The notes: generated from the sequence alone by a model not told the origin. DNA of 64,000 nt from an uncultured Flavobacteriales bacterium (GCA_903873905.1 CAIQQJ010000059.1:1-64000), one strand, 5' to 3'; shown: positions 31,263-41,244, numbered from the stretch's first letter. Numbers and translations are program-made.

Positions 31263-31325
31263 CAGCATCTACCAGATACCAAATACCCGAAACCCGATAC
31301 CTTTTTTTTCCACTAACTTTACTAA

Positions 31326-32117
31326 ATGATCCGCCTGCTCACATTCCTAACAATACTTCTTCCACTCGCAGCATTTTCCCCTGTTATGAAGCTGCCGGAT
31401 TTTGTCATCAATGTTGAAGCTTCAAGAATGACTTCCGACAATATCGGAAACGTATATCTCATCAAGGACGAATCCATTGCGAAATACGATTCGAAAGGAG
31501 TTCTGCAAAAAACATTCAGCAATAAAAATTTCGGAGCCATCACTTCGGCTGACGCGACCAATGCCTTGCGCATCATTTTATTTTACAAGGATTTTAATCG
31601 CGTTGTCACGCTCGACAATACACTAAGTCAGAATGGCGATCCTTTGACCTTGGAAACAATTGGCTATCCACTTGCCTCTCTCGTTGCAGCTTCGCACGAC
31701 AATGGTTTGTGGGTTTTTGATCAGGCGAATTTCGAATTGCTTCGTCTCAATAGAAACCTGCAAGTGGAAAATCGCAGTGGAAATCTTTCCCAAATACTGG
31801 GAATTGATTTACAACCCAATTTTCTAATTGAAAAAGACAATCGTTTATTTCTGAATAATCCATCCACAGGAATTCTCACGTTTGATGTATTCGGAACCTA
31901 TTCAAAAACATTGCCGATAAAAAATCTAAATAAATTCCAAGTGGTGGACGATGCAATTCTTTATTTCGAAAAAGGGACCTTGGTTACCGAATCCATTAGT
32001 ATCGACAATAAACTTTCTTTCACCGAACCTTCCGACACCACCGCACTCGATATGCGTATGGAAAAAAATGCTGTTTTCGTTTTGAAAAGGAATTCATTGG
32101 AGATTTACAATAAATAA
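31326..32117 (+). CDS. Hypothetical secreted protein, possibly beta-propeller
   Basis: signal peptide, beta-rich sequence (DNIGNVYLIKDESIAKYDSKG). Confidence 0.6.
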   Translation: MIRLLTFLTILLPLAAFSPVMKLPDFVINVEASRMTSDNIGNVYLIKDESIAKYDSKGVLQKTFSNKNFGAITSADATNALRIILFYKDFNRVVTLDNTLSQNGDPLTLETIGYPLASLVAASHDNGLWVFDQANFELLRLNRNLQVENRSGNLSQILGIDLQPNFLIEKDNRLFLNNPSTGILTFDVFGTYSKTLPIKNLNKFQVVDDAILYFEKGTLVTESISIDNKLSFTEPSDTTALDMRMEKNAVFVLKRNSLEIYNK

Positions 32118-32123
32118 AATTTT

Positions 32124-32201
32124 ATTGTCAGACTGAGTGTTTTTTGTCAACGGAAATTTCAATTACTTCTCAAAAATCAATTGACAAAAAAAGTATCGAA
32201 A
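32124..32201 (+). repeat. Intergenic element family 2, with internal hairpin
   Basis: GTCAGACTGAGTG-TTTTTTGTCAA...TTGACAAAAAA-AGTATCGAAA. Confidence 0.75.
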
Positions 32202-32203
32202 TA

Positions 32204-32273
32204 TGCGTGAGGGATTGCAGCAAGCTACCACGTAGCGCGAAAAGCCCGACCTGAGGAACGAAGGACACGCCCC
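32204..32273 (-). repeat. Modular intergenic element family 1, copy C
   Basis: minus strand GGGCGTGTCC-TTCGTTCCTCA-GGTCGGGCTTTTCGCGCTACGTGGTAGCTTGCTGCAATCCCTCACGCA. Confidence 0.92.
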
Positions 32274-32392
32274 AATAATATAGAAGCAGTAGTATTTAGA
32301 AGTAAGGGTTTCGGATATTAAAAAAAACGTCAGAAAAAAAATGAATATCGAAGTGAAAAAAATCTGAAATTTCGAATTCTCAAATTTTCAAA

Positions 32393-33391
32393 TCAAGAAT
32401 TCATTTTCACAGCCAAATCAATCAGTCTGTTGGAGTATCCCATTTCATTATCATACCATCCCAAAACTTTCACCATGTTCCCTACGATGGAAGTGAACTC
32501 GGCATCGTAAACACAGGAGTGTGGATTTCCTACACAATCAATGGAGACAATCGGATCTTCGGTATACTCCAGAATGCTCTTTAATTCGCCCTGAGCAGCT
32601 TTTTTGAAGGCCGCATTGATTTCCTTTACTGAAGCGCTTTTATTCAATACGCACGTAATGTCCGTCAAAGAACCATCGGGCACAGGCACACGAATTCCGC
32701 AGCCACCCAATTTTCCTTCGAGGTGCGGGAATATTTTTGTGATGGCTTTCGCTGCTCCTGTTGAAGTTGGAATCATTGAAACGGCTGCAGCACGCGCACG
32801 ACGCAAATCGGAATGTGGCGCATCATGCAAACGCTGATCGCCGGTATAAGAATGGACGGTTGTGATATAGCCATCTTCAATTCCCCAATTGTCGTCGAGT
32901 ACTTTTATCATTGGTGCGGCACAATTGGTGGTGCAGGAAGCATTGGAAACAATCAGATCCTCATTGGTGACAATGGAATCGTTGACGCCCATCACAATCG
33001 CCTTGATGTCATTTCCATTGGGTGGTGCAGAAAGCAAAACTTTTTTCGCTCCAGCTTTCAAATGAAGTGTTGCAGAAGCTGTATCCAAAAATTTTCCAGT
33101 CGATTCAATAACGATATCCGTTCCAAACTCACCCCATTTCAATTTCGATGGATCTTTTTCAGCGGTAACCGGAATACGTTTTCCATTGACGATTATCGCA
33201 TTTCCCTCTACGCTAACATCGCCATTAAAGCGTCGATGAACAGAATCATACTTCAACAAATGCGCGAGTGTGTGAGCATCTGTTAGATCGTTTATGGCAA
33301 CGATTTCAATATCCTTTCGTTCGAAAATCACGCGAAGAGAAACTCGTCCGATTCGACCGAAACCGTTTATTGCAATGCGAAGAGGTTTCAT
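32393..33391 (-). CDS. gap: Glyceraldehyde-3-phosphate dehydrogenase
   Basis: INGFGRIGR, SNASCTTNC active site, WYDNEMGYSNR. Confidence 0.97.
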   Translation of the reverse strand: MKPLRIAINGFGRIGRVSLRVIFERKDIEIVAINDLTDAHTLAHLLKYDSVHRRFNGDVSVEGNAIIVNGKRIPVTAEKDPSKLKWGEFGTDIVIESTGKFLDTASATLHLKAGAKKVLLSAPPNGNDIKAIVMGVNDSIVTNEDLIVSNASCTTNCAAPMIKVLDDNWGIEDGYITTVHSYTGDQRLHDAPHSDLRRARAAAVSMIPTSTGAAKAITKIFPHLEGKLGGCGIRVPVPDGSLTDITCVLNKSASVKEINAAFKKAAQGELKSILEYTEDPIVSIDCVGNPHSCVYDAEFTSIVGNMVKVLGWYDNEMGYSNRLIDLAVKMNS

Positions 33392-33565
33392 AAATAAAAT
33401 ATTTGATTCAAAGTTACAAGATTGGAATCAGTAATTGGTGATTGGTGATTGGTGATTGTTCTCAATGTCACTTGGGCGAAAAAACAAAATAGAGGTAAGC
33501 ACATAAACCAACCACAAATAATTTTCTTAATCATAAAAAATCAATTTTACCAATGAAAAAGGCAT

Positions 33566-33595
33566 AAAAAAAGGGGCAATGAAGCCCCTTTCTTT
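33566..33595 (-). terminator. Terminator downstream of the SWIB-domain gene
   Basis: AAAGGGGC aatgaa GCCCCTTT. Confidence 0.8.
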
Positions 33596-33611
33596 GAAAA
33601 TAATCCGCAGA

Positions 33612-33950
33612 CTATTTTACGTGTTTTGAAAGAACTTTTGCAAGTTCGAACATGGAAATTTGTGCTTTTCCACCGAAAACAACTTTCAATTTCGCGTCAG
33701 CATTGATCATGCGACGGTTCTTTTTGTCTTGAAGACCATTTTTCTTAATGTACACCCAGATCTTTTTAACGATCTCTGTGCGAGGAATTGGTTTGCTACC
33801 AACTACTTCTGCAAGAGCTGGGCTAAGTGTGAGTTCTTTCATGAAAGCAGCATTCGGCTTACGAGCTGATTTCTTTTTAGCTGCTTTTTTAGGAGCTGAT
33901 TTTTTAGGAGCTGATTTCTTAGCTGCTTTTTTTGCGACTTTTTTTGCCAT
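33612..33950 (-). CDS. SWIB/MDM2 domain protein with lysine-rich histone H1-like N-terminal tail
   Basis: MAKKVAKKAAKKSAPKKSAPKKAAKKKSARK tail; SWIB core ...EVVGSKPIPRTEIVKKIWVYIKKNGLQDKKNRRMINADAKLKVVFGGKAQISMFELAKVLSKHV. Confidence 0.92.
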   Translation of the reverse strand: MAKKVAKKAAKKSAPKKSAPKKAAKKKSARKPNAAFMKELTLSPALAEVVGSKPIPRTEIVKKIWVYIKKNGLQDKKNRRMINADAKLKVVFGGKAQISMFELAKVLSKHVK

Positions 33951-34149
33951 GATTTTTTTTTGTTTTTGTTAATACCAATTGGTGCCCCAAAAATAGGATA
34001 AAAACTTATTGATAAACACGTTTTTACCAATGGTTAATAAAATGTCGAAAAAATCAAAAAAAAGTGATTCTATAAGGGGAATTTTCTCTTTTCAACTTTT
34101 TTTTTGTGCGGCGATTTTTTTTCTGAAATTTTTATCGATACAAAAAAAA

Positions 34150-34177
34150 CATCCCGATTGTTTTCACAACCGGGATG
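34150..34177 (-). terminator. Terminator of the 34203-37496 gene
   Basis: CATCCCGATTG ttttca CAACCGGGATG flanked by A/T tracts. Confidence 0.8.
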
Positions 34178-34202
34178 CTTCGAAAAAAAAATAATTTATT
34201 TA

Positions 34203-37200
34203 TTAATTCATTTTGATGAATCGTCCGCTTCCTATACGTTTAGTGCCTTGTAGCACAGTGATGATGTAAGTTCCTTTCGAAAATTCTTGCGTTTCAAATC
34301 GTACAGTATTACTTCCTACACTCAGATTTTCGTAATCCTGTGCATAGATTAATTTACCTGTGAGATCATAAATTTTCACTGAAGCATCACCTTGTTTTGT
34401 GAGGTTAAAGGTCACATTTGAGTTATCAACAACTGGGTTCGGGAACACAAGTAAGTCGTGATTAATTCCATTTTCAGAGTTTGTATAAGAACTTGCTGGA
34501 GTATTTATTCCCACAAAACCTGGTTGGTAAGAAGAATCATCACGCCACATTCCGCGACCGTGTGAAGCCAAATAAAAACATCCTGAATTTGGCACTTGCC
34601 AATTTTCCCAACGCTGCTGACGAATCATGTCAACAGGACAAACATCGAATCCGTTCATTGCTGTTGCAAAGGATGGCACCGCAGCAGTAATGTTTGCAGT
34701 TTCATAAACACCATGCTCTGTACCAACAAGAACACGATTAGGAACATATTTATCAAACGAAATAGTGTAACAAGGAACACCTCCGATATTATCAAGATTT
34801 CCTGTTTTGTCAACGAATGTTCCAGTAGAATTTGTTGCTGTAGTAGCTACTGTAGTTAAATACACATAAGCAGTATTACTGAAATTACCCAATGAAACAA
34901 CAACCTGATTTGGATTATTTGGATTAACATCAATCATGCTGACATCACGTCCACCAAAATTACCAATGAGGGTACAAGTCACTTGACAAGTTGGATTGGC
35001 AACTGTTAATACTGCTGTGCTTTTGTGGTCAACATCTCCATGTGCAGAATCCGTTACAGTTCCAAGATTACTGATACGATATAATCCACCTGATGCAGTT
35101 CCGACATAAAGATCATCACCATTAGGTGACCAAGCCATACAGGAGCATTCACCTGCATAAGGATTCGGTTGAGAGAAAGTTCCTGCAATTTTTAGCCAAA
35201 GTGGATTGGTAGAAAAATCGATTGCTCTTCGTGTCATCCAAATTCCGCTATTGCTAGTAAATCCAACTGCAATGTGAGATTGTACCACATCTTGGATTTT
35301 CACAGTATCTCCTGGGTTTACTTGTGAAGCTACAGTATGATTGAGGTATTTTCCTGCAACATTACTTTCAACAGTAAATACAGTTCCTGCACCATATTGC
35401 AAGTAGAAGAATGCTTTAATAATTTTATTTGCTGCTGGAGCTGTAGAGAAAGTGATGCTGTAATTACCGTTCACACCATTTACTGTACCTGTTGTTCCAG
35501 CAGGGCTAGAAAGGTTTCCACTACCATTGCAATCGATTGTATCAAGACCACAAGCGAATCTAACGCTATCAAGAACCAAAGTTCCGACTGGACTTGCAAC
35601 TGGAATTGTTACAGAAATATTTCCTGTGTAATTTACAGAAGAGCCATCTGTAATGTTTTTGTTTTGGAGGATTCTTCCATCTACAACAGCAATGGTATCA
35701 CCACTTAATAAGTCATTGTTACTTTCCCAAAGACGTTCAGGTGTAACAAAACTTGCAAAGGCTTGTGTACCGAAACCGGTAATACCAGTTATTCTTGTAT
35801 TGTAAAATGAAGATGCACTTGCTCCACGATTATTTGAACGACTCAATGCACCAAAATAAACAGTTTGGAAAGTAGCAAGTGGATTGAGATAAGAGATATC
35901 GCACCATGCTCCATCACCACCACCAGTTACACTTGATGACATTGAAGTATTTCCAGTTCCGTCAATAAAGTTTGTACCGTTATCTTGACAACCGGCCATT
36001 GCCTGATTTTTCAATCCTGCAGTGTTTTCAATTGCGACAGAATAACATTGTGTAACATTATAACCTGCATTCATTGCAGAGTAAGTATGTCCATTATTGA
36101 GTGTGCGGAATATTCCTCCATCGCAACCAACATAAAATACACCTGCTAATGTTGGATGCCAAATGATTTCATGTTTATCAGAGTGAACATAATACGGATT
36201 GAAAGCACTTGCAGGGAATTCCATAGCAATTTGATTCCATTGTCCTGCAATTGGATTGGTTGTAATCATGTTCCATTCATACAATGCAGTACCACCAAAA
36301 ATTGCACGCATTTTATTACTAGGATCAACCGAAACAACATTATCATAAGTACCTTGACCATTGCCACCAAATGGATCAAACTGTGCATTACCTGCACCAC
36401 AAACTTGTGTCCAATGGGCACCTTTGTCAATCGAAACATCAACTGCTAACATTGTTCCTTGTCCTTGCGCTAAAAAAGCATAAACATAATTCGGATCAGA
36501 AGGTGCAAAAGCAACCGTAACACGTGATGCTGTACCAGTTGACCAACCATTTGCTGTAAGACCAACATTGGTAAATGTTGCGCCATGGTCCGTTGAAAGC
36601 CAAGGCTTATTTGATACAACTGCCATTACATCACCATTACTAGAAATTTCAACATCTAATGTAGCTGCTGTTGCAAGAGGTCCATTTGCACTTACCCAAT
36701 TTACTCCACCATCAGAAGAGATCTTAAATCCTTTATTTGTACCAGCATAAATGTGCTGAGGGTCTGCTGGATCAACTTTGATTTTATTTACACTGATCCA
36801 AGCTGAGGAAGTACTATTTGCATTGGAAGGTTGTGTACTTGAAAGTACATTCCAAGTTCCACCAAGGTCAGTTGATTTATAAATTCCACCACCAGTGAAA
36901 CCACCTGCACCTGTACCATATGTTGGATAGAAATTTCCTTCACCAGTTCCAACGTACAAATCTCCATTTGAAGCTTGAGCAATTGTTACCACTGTATTTA
37001 CAACACCAGAAACCGCAAAGAATCCAGCACAACGATGCCAGGTATTTGCAGCATCAATTGACTCCCAAAGACCACCACTTACTCCACCAGCAAACATATG
37101 TTGATGGGTAGCATCTTGGTTATCAAAAAGTATTGCTCGTGTTCTTCCACCAACATTATCAGGGCCAAGTTCAGTCCATGATGCAGCAGTAGCCACATTT

Positions 37201-37496
37201 GGATTTGAACCTCTTTGCGCTGAAGCGTTAAGCAAAGCAAGACGTGACAATTCTTGAACACGAAGCACTTCGTTCATATCAATCTGGCCAGTTTCAACAT
37301 TTTTCATTCTGTTAAACCACCATTCAGCAGCTCCAGTAATACCTTCTGCCTCCTCGCTTTCACCAGCAGAAATAATTTCTGCTTTAGCAGATGGCTTGTA
37401 CCAAGATTTTGATTGGTTTTGTCCAATGAATGCAGTGAAAACCGCAAGACCTACAGCAGCAACGGAGGTCAGGACAATGATCCTTTTGTTTTTCAT
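34203..37496 (-). CDS. Large secreted BNR/VPS10-like repeat protein with T9SS type A sorting domain
   Basis: repeated S-x-D-x-G-x-x-W motifs (KSTDLGGTWNVL, KISSDGGVNWVS, LSTDHGATFTNV); C-terminal LLVFPNPVVDNSNVTFNLTKQGDASVKIYDLTGK. Confidence 0.9.
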   Translation of the reverse strand: MKNKRIIVLTSVAAVGLAVFTAFIGQNQSKSWYKPSAKAEIISAGESEEAEGITGAAEWWFNRMKNVETGQIDMNEVLRVQELSRLALLNASAQRGSNPNVATAASWTELGPDNVGGRTRAILFDNQDATHQHMFAGGVSGGLWESIDAANTWHRCAGFFAVSGVVNTVVTIAQASNGDLYVGTGEGNFYPTYGTGAGGFTGGGIYKSTDLGGTWNVLSSTQPSNANSTSSAWISVNKIKVDPADPQHIYAGTNKGFKISSDGGVNWVSANGPLATAATLDVEISSNGDVMAVVSNKPWLSTDHGATFTNVGLTANGWSTGTASRVTVAFAPSDPNYVYAFLAQGQGTMLAVDVSIDKGAHWTQVCGAGNAQFDPFGGNGQGTYDNVVSVDPSNKMRAIFGGTALYEWNMITTNPIAGQWNQIAMEFPASAFNPYYVHSDKHEIIWHPTLAGVFYVGCDGGIFRTLNNGHTYSAMNAGYNVTQCYSVAIENTAGLKNQAMAGCQDNGTNFIDGTGNTSMSSSVTGGGDGAWCDISYLNPLATFQTVYFGALSRSNNRGASASSFYNTRITGITGFGTQAFASFVTPERLWESNNDLLSGDTIAVVDGRILQNKNITDGSSVNYTGNISVTIPVASPVGTLVLDSVRFACGLDTIDCNGSGNLSSPAGTTGTVNGVNGNYSITFSTAPAANKIIKAFFYLQYGAGTVFTVESNVAGKYLNHTVASQVNPGDTVKIQDVVQSHIAVGFTSNSGIWMTRRAIDFSTNPLWLKIAGTFSQPNPYAGECSCMAWSPNGDDLYVGTASGGLYRISNLGTVTDSAHGDVDHKSTAVLTVANPTCQVTCTLIGNFGGRDVSMIDVNPNNPNQVVVSLGNFSNTAYVYLTTVATTATNSTGTFVDKTGNLDNIGGVPCYTISFDKYVPNRVLVGTEHGVYETANITAAVPSFATAMNGFDVCPVDMIRQQRWENWQVPNSGCFYLASHGRGMWRDDSSYQPGFVGINTPASSYTNSENGINHDLLVFPNPVVDNSNVTFNLTKQGDASVKIYDLTGKLIYAQDYENLSVGSNTVRFETQEFSKGTYIITVLQGTKRIGSGRFIKMN

Positions 37497-37706
37497 TTTT
37501 GTTTGATTTAGTTCCCTCTTAATAAATTTGAATTGGTCAGTGGAAAACTGATTTTAACAGTTTCCAAAACTAAGGTTTTTTACAAGATGTGCAAATAGGC
37601 AAAGCCAATAATAAACCTGTTTTTATAAATTAATCCGTGGGGATGGATTTTTTGGGGATGGCAGATCAAATATAGTCAATGAAATAGGCGAAGTCAAGCA
37701 AAATCT

Positions 37707-38582
37707 TTAAAGATGCTTTTCGGCCCTGTAAGAAGAGCGGACTAATGGGCCACTCTCGACATAACGAATTCCTTTTTGCAAGGCTATTTCCTTATATCGG
37801 GCAAATTTATCGGGATGAACGAATTCCATTACGGGAAGATGTTTTTTGGAAGGCTGCAAATATTGGCCTAGGGTTAGAATTTCAACTCCAACTTTTTGCA
37901 AATCGTCAATTGTTTCCAGGATTTCTTCTTCTCGTTCGCCCAAACCCAGCATAATGCCCGATTTCGTTTTGCACCCACCTTCACGCAACATTTTCAAAAC
38001 GTCAAGACTTCGATCATATTTCGCTTGTATGCGAACTTCTTTTGTAAGGCGTCTGACTGTTTCCAAATTATGGGAAACAATTTCAGGCTTGACGTCAATA
38101 ATGCGCTGAATATTTTCAGTTATGCCTTGAAAATCTGGAATCAATGTTTCTATTGTTGTTCCAGGAGAAACTCTTCGAATTGCCTCAATGGTTTGTTGCC
38201 AAATAATTGAACCGCCATCCTTCAATTCATCACGATCCACAGAAGTGATAACGCAATGTTTTAGTCCCATTAATTTGACTGATTCTGCAATGTGCATTGG
38301 CTCGTCCTGATCAACTGCCAATGGCCGCCCTGTTGCAACTGCGCAAAATCCACACGAACGAGTGCAGATATTTCCAAGAATCATAAATGTTGCGGTGCCT
38401 TCTCCCCAACATTCTCCCATATTGGGACAATTTCCACTCTCACAAATTGTATGAAGTTTGTATTTATCTACAAGACTTCTGAGTTGCAAATAGTTTTTGC
38501 CAATAGGTAATTTGACACGTAACCAATCTGGTTTTTTTACACGGGGTTCTTCAGCAGGCACATTGGTCATTTCAGAAATCAT
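37707..38582 (-). CDS. lipA: Lipoyl synthase
   Basis: [23 protein letters not shown] radical SAM cluster. Confidence 0.97.
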   Translation of the reverse strand: MISEMTNVPAEEPRVKKPDWLRVKLPIGKNYLQLRSLVDKYKLHTICESGNCPNMGECWGEGTATFMILGNICTRSCGFCAVATGRPLAVDQDEPMHIAESVKLMGLKHCVITSVDRDELKDGGSIIWQQTIEAIRRVSPGTTIETLIPDFQGITENIQRIIDVKPEIVSHNLETVRRLTKEVRIQAKYDRSLDVLKMLREGGCKTKSGIMLGLGEREEEILETIDDLQKVGVEILTLGQYLQPSKKHLPVMEFVHPDKFARYKEIALQKGIRYVESGPLVRSSYRAEKHL

Positions 38583-38687
38583 TTTATTGGGTACGAATTT
38601 ATATGAATCTACGAATTACGAATGATCAAGAATGAGATGAAATTTCAAAAGGGAAAGCTTCTCCAAAATTCGAAAATAGTACAGCAC

Positions 38688-39455
38688 CTAAAACCATTTT
38701 CCACCGTAATTAAAATCGAGGTAGAGGGAAATGAGAACAAGGTGATTGTGTTCATTTGCCATTAATGGAATTGCTTTGGGATAAGCATCAACAGTAATAC
38801 CTGTTTCAATTGACTTGATATCATTATCCAATGCACCATATTCAAAATTTATTCCCAACTTGACATAAGCACCAGGATGAATTTTTGTTTCGCCTATGCC
38901 TCTCATAAATGGAGCACGTCCATAAATATTGTCAATGAAGTGAACTGCAGGATCGTATTTTTCAGTAACGACCATTCGTTGGTTTTGAACAACTGGCTCG
39001 AGAATTTCAAGATAAACTGGTTTTGCAAGTCCGATTGAAGCCCCTACAAAAGCAATCCACCGAATTTCAATTCCGTTGTGTTCTGGTTTTGTAAAGAAAA
39101 CATTTTGATACCCGAATCCTGGACGAATTATTATAAGGCTGTTCAGTTTTCCGTAAAAATATCCTTTCGGATGATCCATATATTGATTGGTGATTTTCAC
39201 TTCCTTAGGATGACGATAGGTCACTCCTTCAATTTCAAAAACACGTTTGCGTGCATTGGTAACTTGCCAGCCACGACGGTAAGAAAAACCTAGTCCATTG
39301 GTGGTAACAATCAAACCTGCATTCGCCTCATTGCGATACAGCAATTTGGTTTCATCATACACATTGGAATTCACATTCACTGTTTGTGTTTCCACTTGTG
39401 CGTGAAGCATGTTGAAAAGAAAAAATCCCAGTAATATTGGAAGCAAACGGCGCAT
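38688..39455 (-). CDS. Conserved secreted/outer-membrane hypothetical protein
   Basis: MRRLLPILLGFFLFNMLHAQ signal peptide, beta-rich sequence; start moved to the signal peptide. Confidence 0.65.
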   Translation of the reverse strand: MRRLLPILLGFFLFNMLHAQVETQTVNVNSNVYDETKLLYRNEANAGLIVTTNGLGFSYRRGWQVTNARKRVFEIEGVTYRHPKEVKITNQYMDHPKGYFYGKLNSLIIIRPGFGYQNVFFTKPEHNGIEIRWIAFVGASIGLAKPVYLEILEPVVQNQRMVVTEKYDPAVHFIDNIYGRAPFMRGIGETKIHPGAYVKLGINFEYGALDNDIKSIETGITVDAYPKAIPLMANEHNHLVLISLYLDFNYGGKWF

Positions 39456-39518
39456 TTTTCGCCTAATTTTGGTACGTACTTCAAAGTTAACAAGAAAAAA
39501 GACCAATACTCCTTTCCT

Positions 39519-39923
39519 ATGAAAATTTCAAGCATTGAATATTTAGGTGGACTTCGCACTTCTGCTGTTCATTTAAAATCTGGAAACACCATCATTACCG
39601 ATGCGCCACCCGATAATAATGGGAAAGGAGAAGCATTTTCGCCCACTGATTTATTATCAACTTCACTCGGTTGTTGCATGCTTACAATCATGGGCATTGT
39701 TGCAGACCGTCACGAATTGAATATCACAGGAACAAAAGTGGAAATCACAAAAAACATGGAGGCAAATCCTAGAAGAGTTGGTGAAATAGTTGTGGAAATG
39801 ACAATGCCGAAAAATAATTTTTCTGATAAGGACAAACAGTTAATTGAAAATGCTGCGATGACTTGTCCTGTTGCAAAGAGCTTGCACCCTGATCTGAAAC
39901 AGACGCTAGTTTTTAATTGGTAA
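39519..39923 (+). CDS. OsmC family protein
   Basis: DLLSTSLGCCMLTIMGIVADRH; NAAMTCPVAKSLHP. Confidence 0.92.
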   Translation: MKISSIEYLGGLRTSAVHLKSGNTIITDAPPDNNGKGEAFSPTDLLSTSLGCCMLTIMGIVADRHELNITGTKVEITKNMEANPRRVGEIVVEMTMPKNNFSDKDKQLIENAAMTCPVAKSLHPDLKQTLVFNW

Positions 39924-39959
39924 GAATCAAACCTCACCTTTCCGAAGGAACAGGGATTT

Positions 39960-40110
39960 TTGTTTGAAACAGAAGGGATCGGAAATAGCCCCGGGTGTAG
40001 CGGTTAGCCCACAGGGAAAGAAACTTGTTTTGGAAAAAACTTGCGAGGACTAATAGCGAAACACGGGTGAGATGTGTTAGAAAAACGGAAACTATCTGCT
40101 CCCCTAAACC
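39960..40110 (+). repeat. GC-shifted non-coding element with ATAGCCCCGG/GTAGCGGTTAGCCC motifs
   Basis: ATAGCCCCGGGTGTAGCGGTTAGCCCACAGGGAAAG ... GCGAGGACTAATAGCGAAACACGGGTGAG between convergent genes; no ORF. Confidence 0.5.
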
Positions 40111-40169
40111 AGTGCAAAAAAAATCAGATCAACCTTTCGACTGACCTGAATGATTCAAAAAAATATTAC

Positions 40170-40307
40170 TCAGGAATTGGTTTGTGCCCCTGTGTGATGA
40201 CTTGGGATGCTGCTTTTATAAGCATCACATTTTTCTTTCGTCTTGCATGAAGCGAAGAAGAGTCCAGAGAAAGCTACAATAGCAAGGGCGAAAATAATTT
40301 TTTTCAT
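40170..40307 (-). CDS. 45-aa putative lipoprotein (below the ORF-track cutoff)
   Basis: minus strand MKKIIFALAIVAFSGLFFASCKTKEKCDAYKSSIPSHHTGAQTNS*; lipobox-like FFASC. Confidence 0.65.
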   Translation of the reverse strand: MKKIIFALAIVAFSGLFFASCKTKEKCDAYKSSIPSHHTGAQTNS

Positions 40308-40489
40308 TTGGGTTTGGTTATAGAGTTGCCAGGGTTAGTACAAATACCATGCAAAAATAGACTTCTGCCGCAATCAACAGCAATTTGTCTTTACGTTTTT
40401 TATTAACATTCTTAAAATATTACCTTTGGCTTTCAATTTTTGAGGGAATTTAATTTCTATTTATCCCATTGTAATAACGAATTTCTAAT

Positions 40490-41179
40490 ATGAGCAGCAC
40501 AGCAAGTACCGCATCTCCACAAATAGGCGAAGGATGGAAAAATGCACTTCAGGAAGAATTTCAAAAACCCTATTTCCAGGAACTGAAGAATTTTCTCACT
40601 GAAGAAAAGCAACAAATTCCCGTTTATCCTCCAGGGCCGCTTATTTTTAATGCTTTCAACAATACACCATTTGAAGATGTGAAAGTGGTTATTTTGGGAC
40701 AAGATCCCTATCATGGACCAGGACAGGCGAATGGACTTTGTTTTTCTGTTTCAACTGGTATTAAACACCCACCTTCCCTTGTAAATATTTTCAAGGAGAT
40801 GCAGAAAGACCTGAATGTTCCATATCCAAAGTCAGGTGATCTTACAGGATGGGCGAAACAAGGCGTACTACTTTTGAACACCACATTGACGGTTCGTCAG
40901 CATGCACCAGCATCACATCAAGGAAAAGGTTGGGAAGAATTTACAGATGCTGTAATCAAAACATTATCTGAAAAGCGAGAAGGTATTGTTTTCATTTTGT
41001 GGGGACGTCATGCACAAAACAAAAAGCCTCTAATTGATATGTCGAAGCATTTTATTCTGGAAGCTGCCCATCCCTCTCCATATTCTGCAAATGGATTTTT
41101 CGGTTGCAGGCATTTCTCGAAGGCAAATTACATGCTGATGCAGAGTAATCAGGCTCCTGTGAATTGGATTAATCTTTAG
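40490..41179 (+). CDS. ung: Uracil-DNA glycosylase
   Basis: GQDPYHGPGQANGLCFSV and HPSPYSANGFFGCRHFS. Confidence 0.97.
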   Translation: MSSTASTASPQIGEGWKNALQEEFQKPYFQELKNFLTEEKQQIPVYPPGPLIFNAFNNTPFEDVKVVILGQDPYHGPGQANGLCFSVSTGIKHPPSLVNIFKEMQKDLNVPYPKSGDLTGWAKQGVLLLNTTLTVRQHAPASHQGKGWEEFTDAVIKTLSEKREGIVFILWGRHAQNKKPLIDMSKHFILEAAHPSPYSANGFFGCRHFSKANYMLMQSNQAPVNWINL

Positions 41180-41214
41180 GAAGAAACGGTAGCGGTAGTC
41201 AAAAAATATTTTAG

Positions 41215-41244
41215 AATGGGAATCTGCATTTCGCGATTCCCATT
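41215..41244. terminator. Convergent-gene terminator
   Basis: AATGGGAATC tgcatttcgc GATTCCCATTTTT. Confidence 0.75.

Noticed and set aside
31175-31417. ORF MGVSLLRQVGLFTASPPASGLSVTIPHAK... (also 50037-50267 with GVSLLRQVGLYAFTPRPN and 46964-47203)
   Set aside because: These are translations of the family 1 repeat; similarity between the peptides reflects repeat DNA, not a protein family.
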